Below the pieces are notes generated by a model. The model had not been told where the DNA came from and did no database searches. It worked only from the letters and a program-made list of their open reading frames with translations. 5,752 nucleotides of DNA. Origin: CBDUQN01 sp965369375. GTDB taxonomy: Bacteria; Krumholzibacteriota; Krumholzibacteriia; Krumholzibacteriales; Krumholzibacteriaceae. Positions 1-4,908 of this stretch are shown in pieces. The stretch covers positions 1-5,752 of the forward strand of contig CBDUQN010000132.1 in NCBI GenBank assembly GCA_965369375.1, written 5' to 3'. The position numbers and the translations under genes were made by a program. Numbering within the stretch: the first letter of the stretch is position 1; each line of letters begins with the position of its first letter.

Positions 1-505
1 ACCAGTTTCGAGGTCTGATTTCTCGTGTTATAGGGGAAGTGTAAGTATTGCAATGCGGACGAAGTTTTCAAAAGGGACAGGACTACCATCAATGATTTTC
101 GCCAATCGGTCCAGAAATGTGATAGGATAATACATAGGATACGATCCCGATTCGTCAACCGAGGTCTTTTAGTATTCCGTTGCAAGACATCGAGTTGATG
201 ACGTAGCGCAAGGTTTTCCAGGGCAAGCGCATGGTGCGACCTTAGCGCTGAGATGAAGGTGCGTAGAATGATGAAAAACATGAAATCTATGATATAATGG
301 AAACGGTGTAAGTGCAAAGATGTTAACGTGGATGACATTTTCAAGAGGCACAGCAACGTCAATTATTTATAGCGTTGCGTTTCAAAATTGAATTCGCCTA
401 ATATAACTATCTATCTAAATCAAGATGCCCGGGTGGCAGACGTAAAGGTATAACAAAACCTGTCGTCGATGCAGAAACAATACCCCCAGGCCTTACCGGT
501 CAGAC
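1..505. other. Intergenic region without a convincing gene
   Basis: This AT-richer stretch has no coding region that I can support. The short minus-strand open frame at 169-351 has no recognisable domain and no good ribosome binding site. Two things stand out. A 20-base core at 235-254 matches 4883-4902 at 18 positions (see the repeat entries). An AGGGACA at 73-79 resembles the outer end of the insertion sequences found elsewhere in the window. A TATAAT at 293-298 has no good -35 box and no gene behind it. The stretch just left of 506 is the downstream flank of the secreted-protein gene; I saw no stem plus T-tract strong enough to call a terminator there. Confidence 0.6.
235..260 (+). repeat. 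Degenerate direct repeat, copy 1
   Basis: Core TGCGACCTTAGCGCTGAGAT at 235-254 matches 4883-4902 at 18 of 20 positions, both differences being T/C. Weaker similarity continues to 260 (GGT in both copies) and leftwards through about 212, where 13 of 23 positions match. A TTCC-containing block at about 175 may also correspond to one at 4816 if a gap is allowed. The right limit, 260, corresponds to 4908, the last base before the predicted insertion-sequence end at 4909. Read as codons on the minus strand the two copies share a frame, but the core differences fall in first codon positions, which argues against conserved coding. The function is unknown. Confidence 0.45.
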
Positions 506-2812
506 CTATCTCAGGATGATCAGTTTTCTCGACGAGAGACGCTTTCCCGCCTCGAAGCGGCAGAAATAAATGCCGCTGGACAGCTGCTTTCCCCTGTCGT
601 TCTTTCCGTCCCACAGGACCTTGTGAGGCCCCTGCCCGTACGGCTCGTTAGTGAGCAGTCTTCTCACGCACGTGCCCGACACGTCATAGATCGACATAGA
701 GACGGTAGTCTTCGAGGCGATGAAGAACTCTATCGTCGTCGAGGGATTGAAAGGGTTGGGGTACGAGCCTCGCAGCATCGTCTTCGCACCGGGAGTCTCC
801 GGATCGCCCGTTACGGTGTATTGGGGGATGCCTCCGAGCCTCAGGTCCCTGCACTGGATCCCTTCGTTGTCGACAGTGATTATCTCGACAAGGTACAATC
901 CGCCGGGGAATCCGGTCGTATCCCAACTTAATGTGTCCTCGGCTCCGCTACCCGATACCGTGCCTGTGGAGACCTGTGTCCAACCCGGCGAAGATGGGGC
1001 GCGGTCGAATTTCCGCCACGGCTTTTCCCCGCCAGTCCTTCCAGGAGGACTTCCTCCGGCGCCCTCAGGAGGGGAGACCTTTATGTACCCTTCTATCCAG
1101 GCACATCCCTCCGTGCTGTCGGTATCGGATGAATAACCCTGCAATGTAGGCCTGCCCGCGTCATTCTCGTCTACGCCGAATTCGTTATCCTCTGACGGAA
1201 CACCGCCGTTCGGATCCATGAAATCGAGCGTGTATCCGATATGCCCGATCAGGTCGCCACCGTTGTTTTCCTCGTAGTAATCGCCGCTCTTCGATCCCAG
1301 CGTCCCCGCGTGGCCGACTGTGTCTCCCGCAGCGTTCGTATCGGCGAGCAGTATGATCACGTCCTCGCTGTCCGCTTCGAATTCCCTCAGCATCTCACCG
1401 ATATCCTCGTAATCATCCACCTCTTCGTGTTCAACCTCCCAGTCGTCGGCGTTCTCTCCGTGATCATTGAGGTAATCCTTTATACCGTCTACAGCCTTGT
1501 CGGGTTTGGTACCGGTGGAGTCGGTGCCCATATTTCCTATCAGTTCCTCGGCCATCTCTTCTCCCGTGAGCTCTTCCTCCTCAACGTTTCCGTTCGGATG
1601 ATCGAGCCCCTCGTGCCCGTTTTCGGCGAACCATTTCAGGCAGGACGCCACCGCTGTGGGCACGCACGCCTCCTTGTCGTCGTGCTCGATGTCGAGGTTG
1701 TTCTGGTCTATCGGAAGCAGGGTCCTCGAGTAGTCCGGTTCGAGCAGGAACACGCGCATCTCGCACGATCCGAACCCTCCGATCTCGTCTTCCATCGTGA
1801 AGGTGATATTAAAGAGCGAATCGACGTTGAAATAGATCACCGAATCGGGGATGACGTTGTTGAATACAGGAATCGGGGGAGTAGGATCGATATATACGAA
1901 GACCGTATCCATGAAATGGCCCACACCGAGGACGTCGAAATCGACCATCAGATCGTAGTATCCGCCGAGAGTACTGAACGTGGAGATATCGAGATACCCC
2001 GCCCATCCGTCGCCGTTCTCTTTCGGGACCGATGTGCCGTAATTTTCTCCCGAGCCATCCGTGTCGATCCAGAAGGGGGTGAAAGGATCTATGCCCGACT
2101 CCCTGTAGAAGAACTGCGCGCTGACTACTTCTTCGTCCGGAACGTTGATGCAGGCTCTGGCCTCGACGACATCCTCGTCGATCTCTTCGGCGACGTCCGA
2201 TCCGTAGCCGGTATCGACTGTCAGACCCACACGGAGCTCCACCAGCGGCATATTCACTTCGCTCCACCCCGTGATCTCTCCGACAGGCGTTCCGAGCCTG
2301 TTATAGATCACTATCACCGGATTCGCCATCATGTAGGGGTGACCGTAAGGAGGCCACTGGGTGATCGAGCTGACCAGATGCATCGGCTCGTAGGTAAGCA
2401 GTGTCTCGGCGGGGAATATCCCCGGGATCTCGATCTCGTAAAGGACATCGAAAAAACTCTCCGCCGGAAAGTCTATCCACTCGTCGATGCTTCTCGATGT
2501 TCCCGGATTGACCACATCGGTGTTGGTGCGGATTGTCATCGCCACGTCCGATAACTCCATCTCGACGATCTCGCAATCTATATAGACGTGATTGTCTCCT
2601 CCCGTATACGGATCGGTCCATGTGATCGCCTCGGTGCCCACCAAGGTGATAGGTTCGGGCGGATAACCGGACAGTGTCAGTGTAAAAGACGCCTCTTTTG
2701 ACATCGTCGTATTGTTCGCGTACCCCGGGGCGCCTCCGGGAAGCGCGGTGAAGAGTATGAGGAAAAGGACGATAAGGACAGGAGTGACAGACGTGCATTT
2801 GACAGGACTCAT
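506..2812 (-). CDS. Secreted multidomain protein with C39-like peptidase candidate and C-terminal sorting-type domain
   Basis: A 768-residue exported protein of unknown exact role. The ATG at 2810-2812 is chosen because GGGAGG lies 7 bases upstream and the product then begins with a signal peptide: SPVK, a hydrophobic core at about residues 9-24, and likely cleavage after GYA at 32. Residues 40-215 are beta-rich and unrecognised. Residues 216-312 look Ig-like and end in a DPTPP linker. A further Ig-like module seems to start at about 325-368 and resume at about 608-660 (SWDTTGFPGGLY, VDNEG). Between these halves lies an acidic segment with C39-like spacing: Gln370, Cys383 in ACVPTAVASCLKWF, His501 in GHAGTLG and Asp533 in FMDPNGG. 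Residues 682-768 (YPNPFNPSTTIEF, IYDVSG, WDGKNDRGKQLSSGIYF) form the FlgD-Ig/type IX sorting-type C-terminus known from FCB-group secreted proteins. A cell-surface or extracellular location is inferred; proteolytic activity is unproven. It appears to be monocistronic. Confidence 0.85.
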   Translation of the reverse strand: MSPVKCTSVTPVLIVLFLILFTALPGGAPGYANNTTMSKEASFTLTLSGYPPEPITLVGTEAITWTDPYTGGDNHVYIDCEIVEMELSDVAMTIRTNTDVVNPGTSRSIDEWIDFPAESFFDVLYEIEIPGIFPAETLLTYEPMHLVSSITQWPPYGHPYMMANPVIVIYNRLGTPVGEITGWSEVNMPLVELRVGLTVDTGYGSDVAEEIDEDVVEARACINVPDEEVVSAQFFYRESGIDPFTPFWIDTDGSGENYGTSVPKENGDGWAGYLDISTFSTLGGYYDLMVDFDVLGVGHFMDTVFVYIDPTPPIPVFNNVIPDSVIYFNVDSLFNITFTMEDEIGGFGSCEMRVFLLEPDYSRTLLPIDQNNLDIEHDDKEACVPTAVASCLKWFAENGHEGLDHPNGNVEEEELTGEEMAEELIGNMGTDSTGTKPDKAVDGIKDYLNDHGENADDWEVEHEEVDDYEDIGEMLREFEADSEDVIILLADTNAAGDTVGHAGTLGSKSGDYYEENNGGDLIGHIGYTLDFMDPNGGVPSEDNEFGVDENDAGRPTLQGYSSDTDSTEGCAWIEGYIKVSPPEGAGGSPPGRTGGEKPWRKFDRAPSSPGWTQVSTGTVSGSGAEDTLSWDTTGFPGGLYLVEIITVDNEGIQCRDLRLGGIPQYTVTGDPETPGAKTMLRGSYPNPFNPSTTIEFFIASKTTVSMSIYDVSGTCVRRLLTNEPYGQGPHKVLWDGKNDRGKQLSSGIYFCRFEAGKRLSSRKLIILR

Positions 2813-2819
2813 CGTGGAA

Positions 2820-2825
2820 CCTCCC
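2820..2825 (-). promoter_or_regulatory. Shine-Dalgarno site of the secreted-protein gene
   Basis: GGGAGG on the minus strand, 7 bases before the ATG at 2810-2812. It decides the start: the open frame continues 30 codons further upstream, but that extension lacks a signal-peptide character and would bury the signal sequence. Confidence 0.8.
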
Positions 2826-2910
2826 ACACCGCAAGCGCGGCTATATCGGCGTGGTTGCCCCTGGCCCGGAAAAATTACGTTTTTTACTGCTGTACGTCCC
2901 AAGTGAGAGC

Positions 2911-2930
2911 CTGAAGCTTCACGCCTTCAG
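2911..2930. repeat. Small inverted repeat in the 5' leader of the secreted-protein gene
   Basis: CTGAAG at 2911-2916 and CTTCAG at 2925-2930 form a perfect 6-bp stem with an 8-base loop. The overlapping TGAAGCTTCA at 2912-2921 is a perfect 10-base palindrome. It lies just downstream of the predicted transcription start of the minus-strand gene, so it could be an operator or a leader hairpin. No T-tract follows it. A chance occurrence is possible at this size. Confidence 0.3.
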
Positions 2931-2938
2931 AAGGGATT

Positions 2939-2967
2939 ATTTTACTATAAAAAATTCCCTATTTCAA
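2939..2967 (-). promoter_or_regulatory. Predicted sigma70-type promoter for the secreted-protein gene
   Basis: On the minus strand, TTGAAA (2962-2967, 5 of 6 matches to TTGACA) is followed by exactly 17 bases and then TAAAAT (2939-2944, 5 of 6 matches to TATAAT). Initiation near 2932 would leave a leader of about 120 bases before the ATG at 2812. The left end of IS-A lies 12 bp upstream of the -35 box, so any activator sites farther upstream would have been separated by the insertion. Confidence 0.55.
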
Positions 2968-2979
2968 GGGCTTCCTGCC

Positions 2980-2996
2980 TGTCCCTCGCCATTATT
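2980..2996 (+). repeat. Left terminal inverted repeat of IS-A
   Basis: TGTCCCTCGCCATTATT, whose first 12 bases are the exact reverse complement of 4305-4316. The base outside each end (C at 2979, G at 4317) is also complementary. A related motif, TGTCCCTGAGCCATT, recurs in direct orientation at 3029. Confidence 0.75.
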
Positions 2997-3056
2997 CTCA
3001 TCCTGCTATGATTTCAACATGTTGCAAGTGTCCCTGAGCCATTCTATCATAGTAAG

Positions 3057-4118
3057 ATGAAAGTCCATAAACTGCTCGAAATCGTCTGGTTGATCCTTGG
3101 ATTCCAGGGATCATGGTTGCGTTCTCAAAACAATTTGGCGCTGGAGAATCTTGCCTTGCGTCAGCAACTCGCGACCTTCAAGCGGGATCATCCTCTGCTT
3201 AGGATTTCTTGCCTCGATCGAGGATTTTGGGTTCTTCTGCGCCGAATCTGGTCCAAATGGATCAACACGCTCATTATCGTGAAGCCGGAGACAGTGATCA
3301 AATGGCACAGACAAGGATTTAAACTCTACTGGAATGCCATTTCAAGGCGAGGCAAGCGAAGAGGAAGGCCTCGTGTTTCAAGTGATATCCGGGAATTGAT
3401 AACCAGAATGGGCAGGGAAAATCCTTCATGGGGAGCACCGCGCATACATGGTGAGCTGCTCAAGCTCGGCTTCTACATTTCAGAACGTACGATCTCCCGC
3501 TACCTACCAAGATGCGAGCCGGATGAGGAAAAAGTCGCCAAATGGAAAGCCTTTCTAAAAAACCATATGGATACAGTAGCAGCAATGGACTTCTTCACGG
3601 TTCCCACGGTGCTTTTCAGGCAACTCTACGGCTTCTTCATCATCACCCACAAGCGTCGGCAGATCATTCATTTTGCGGCGACTTTCAATCCGACTGCCGA
3701 ATGGGTGGCCCAACAGCTGCGCAATGCCTTCCCGTACGATACAGCGCCTAAATATCTGATCTTCGACCGGGATTCAATTTTCGGCGGACTTGTGGTGAAG
3801 ACCGTGAAATCTTTCGACATCAAGCCCGTGCGAACGTCATATCGAAGTCCCTGGCAAAACGGAATCGCAGAACGCTGGGTAGGAAGCTGCAGGCGGGAGT
3901 TGCTGGATCATGTAATCGTGTTCGGGGAACTACATTTGTATAGATTGATTAAAGACTACGTAAGCTACTACAATGAGGATCGCTGCCATTATTGCCTTTG
4001 CAAAGATGCTCCCGAGCACAGGCCGGTTCAGAAGAGGCCTGAAGATAAGGCGAAAGTGATCTCGCTGCCACGAGTCAGCGGCCTACATCATCGTTATGAA
4101 TGGAAACAAGCGGCATAG
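3057..4118 (+). CDS. IS-A transposase, rve-fold DDE integrase
   Basis: A 353-residue transposase, apparently intact, expected to cut and join the ends of IS-A. The N-terminus (about 1-95) is hydrophobic then basic. Residues 100-150 (RRGRPR, SWGAPRIHGELLKLGF, SERTISRYL) form the helix-turn-helix-like region typical of IS3/IS481-type integrases. The rve catalytic core follows, with acidic residues Asp178 (AMDFFTV), Asp237 (FDRDSIFG) and Glu272 (SPWQNGIAERW), about 34 residues between the last two. It ends with the family motif GLHHRY. The region YNEDRCHYCLCKDAPEHRPV carries three cysteines; the relative in this window reads HLGLEKD there, so a substitution effect on activity is possible. No clear ribosome binding site precedes the ATG, consistent with low expression. 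It is related to, but clearly diverged from, the transposase at the right edge. Confidence 0.9.
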   Translation: MKVHKLLEIVWLILGFQGSWLRSQNNLALENLALRQQLATFKRDHPLLRISCLDRGFWVLLRRIWSKWINTLIIVKPETVIKWHRQGFKLYWNAISRRGKRRGRPRVSSDIRELITRMGRENPSWGAPRIHGELLKLGFYISERTISRYLPRCEPDEEKVAKWKAFLKNHMDTVAAMDFFTVPTVLFRQLYGFFIITHKRRQIIHFAATFNPTAEWVAQQLRNAFPYDTAPKYLIFDRDSIFGGLVVKTVKSFDIKPVRTSYRSPWQNGIAERWVGSCRRELLDHVIVFGELHLYRLIKDYVSYYNEDRCHYCLCKDAPEHRPVQKRPEDKAKVISLPRVSGLHHRYEWKQAA

Positions 4119-4137
4119 CGGTCCCCGGAGAAGAAAC

Positions 4138-4175
4138 GGGAATATCATTCATCCGAATGACTGGAACCCTTTTTC
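4138..4175 (+). terminator. Possible intrinsic terminator after the IS-A transposase
   Basis: GGG (4138-4140), TCATTC (4145-4150), a 4-base loop, GAATGA (4155-4160) and CCC (4167-4169), followed at once by TTTTTC. The inner stem of 6 bp is perfect. The outer GGG/CCC pair is separated from it by unequal internal loops, so the structure is imperfect. Confidence 0.35.
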
Positions 4176-4299
4176 TTCTATCGATCTCGCATGATATCCA
4201 GGGCTTCATAACCGGAATGATCTTTCTTTTCAAAGAACAACATCGAGTGAATTGAACGCGAAAATCGATGAAGTGCTTCTGACAATGACGTGCCGCTTT

Positions 4300-4316
4300 A
4301 TTATTGGCGAGGGACA
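4300..4316 (-). repeat. Right terminal inverted repeat of IS-A
   Basis: Read on the minus strand from 4316 inward it is TGTCCCTCGCCAATAAT, matching the left end at 12 of 12 and then 3 of the next 5 positions. It ends 38 bp beyond the stop codon of the HU gene. Confidence 0.75.
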
Positions 4317-4354
4317 GTCGACAGCTTCATATCACGATGAATAAGCAGCCTGAC

Positions 4355-4699
4355 TTAGAGCAAGTCCTTGATGGCCTTCAGCGGGCGGATGCGCACCGTA
4401 CGCGAGGCCGCCCGAGCTTTTTGCTTGACCATCTCGCCGGTAAAGGGATTGCGGACGAGCTTGCCACCCGCCACCGCAGGCTTCTTCACGAGCGTGAGCT
4501 TCATCAGGCCCAAGTTGTTGAAGGTCCGGTGCTTCTTTACGGATTTGACCATGACAGCGGTCAGTGCATCACAGACAGCGACGACATCCTTCCGGGTAAG
4601 ATCGGTCTTCGCAGCGATTTCGCGATAGATCTCATTCCTGGTCGGTGGCTTGTCCGCTGCCGATTTCGCAGAAGACGTACGAGATTTTTTCCTTGCCAT
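4355..4699 (-). CDS. HU/IHF-family DNA-binding protein
   Basis: A 114-residue histone-like protein that would bind and bend DNA non-specifically as a dimer in the nucleoid. After a basic Ser/Ala/Lys-rich extension of about 18 residues (ARKKSRTSSAKSAADK), which ordinary HU of about 90 residues lacks, the fold is easy to follow. The helices are TRNEIYREIAAKTDLTRKDV (20-39) and VCDALTAVMVKSVKK (42-56), then FNNLGLMKLTLVKK (60-73), the DNA-intercalating arm RNPFTGE with Pro85 (83-89), and C-terminal VRIRPLKAIKDLL (102-114). AAGGAGG (4710-4716) lies 10 bases before the ATG; an adjacent GTG at 4700-4702 with 7-base spacing is an equally possible start, adding one Met. The gene stands alone between two insertion sequences. 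Host maintenance is more likely than IS cargo, but HU-type proteins are known host factors in several transposition systems. Confidence 0.88.
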   Translation of the reverse strand: MARKKSRTSSAKSAADKPPTRNEIYREIAAKTDLTRKDVVAVCDALTAVMVKSVKKHRTFNNLGLMKLTLVKKPAVAGGKLVRNPFTGEMVKQKARAASRTVRIRPLKAIKDLL

Positions 4700-4709
4700 C
4701 ACTCTATCT

Positions 4710-4716
4710 CCTCCTT
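4710..4716 (-). promoter_or_regulatory. Shine-Dalgarno site of the HU gene
   Basis: AAGGAGG on the minus strand, with a second overlapping GAGGAG at 4708-4713. It is 7 bases from the GTG at 4702 and 10 bases from the ATG at 4699, so it supports this start region without deciding between the two codons. Confidence 0.7.
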
Positions 4717-4882
4717 CGCAGACGTGGGTGACTGGTTACGGCCTCAATGACCTGTGCGAATGTTAGCGCAATCGCCGCGGCGTGCATATAGATTTTTTGA
4801 ATACCCTTTCGACTGTTCCTTCTGAAAATGTCGTTCGCGCTGCTTTTATTGGATTTAACGGTTCTCTGGAGATAATGCAAGA

Positions 4883-4908
4883 TGCGACCTCAGCGCCGAG
4901 ATTATGGT
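4883..4908 (+). repeat. Degenerate direct repeat, copy 2, cut off at the IS-B edge
   Basis: TGCGACCTCAGCGCCGAGAT at 4883-4902 matches 235-254 at 18 of 20 positions. Similarity continues through GGT at 4906-4908 and ends where the predicted insertion-sequence terminus TGTCCCT begins. Leftward similarity is weaker, 13 of 23 positions over 4860-4882. The region from here back to the HU start (about 210 bp) otherwise contains no supportable gene; it should hold the HU promoter, but I see no convincing -35/-10 pair. Confidence 0.45.

Larger units (their letters stand above)
2980..4316 (+). mobile_element. Complete insertion sequence IS-A (IS481/IS3-like, DDE transposase)
   Basis: The left end reads TGTCCCTCGCCATTATT from 2980. 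The right end, read inward on the minus strand from 4316, is TGTCCCTCGCCAATAAT. The first 12 bases are identical and 15 of 17 match overall. TGT...ACA termini are usual for IS481-type elements. The 1337-bp element holds a single transposase gene (3057-4118), with 77 bp on its left and a 198-bp noncoding tail on its right. I see no target-site duplication: the left flank ends in CCTGCC and the right flank starts GTCGAC. The insertion may be old, or the flanks rearranged. It separates the HU gene from the promoter of the secreted-protein gene. Confidence 0.75.

Noticed and set aside
271..298. A TATAAT box on the plus strand with a weak TGAAA-type -35 region
   Set aside because: The -35 match is poor (about 4 of 6 at 16-bp spacing) and no plus-strand gene follows.
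169..351. A 60-codon minus-strand open frame
   Set aside because: Low-complexity His-rich translation, no Shine-Dalgarno site, no domain; its part overlapping the repeat differs from copy 2 at first codon positions, unlike a conserved protein.
1241..2554. A 437-codon plus-strand open frame lying antisense to the secreted-protein gene
   Set aside because: Its product is rich in Arg, His, Val and Asp with no domain, and it mirrors the codon bias of the minus-strand gene, which has a signal peptide, recognisable domains and a good ribosome binding site.
2903..3056. The direct and inverted GGGA/TCCCT motifs around 2931-2970 as a CRISPR-like or operator array
   Set aside because: Only short 5-base matches with uneven spacing, explained by the promoter region and the IS end.
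2974..4322. Target-site duplication around IS-A
   Set aside because: The bases flanking the two ends do not match at any short length that I tried.
4304..4750. A 148-codon plus-strand open frame over the HU gene
   Set aside because: It is the antisense shadow of the HU gene, whose fold is clear on the minus strand.
4700..4908. Promoter for HU near the TATATG at about 4785-4790
   Set aside because: No acceptable -35 hexamer at 16-18 bp; not strong enough to annotate.
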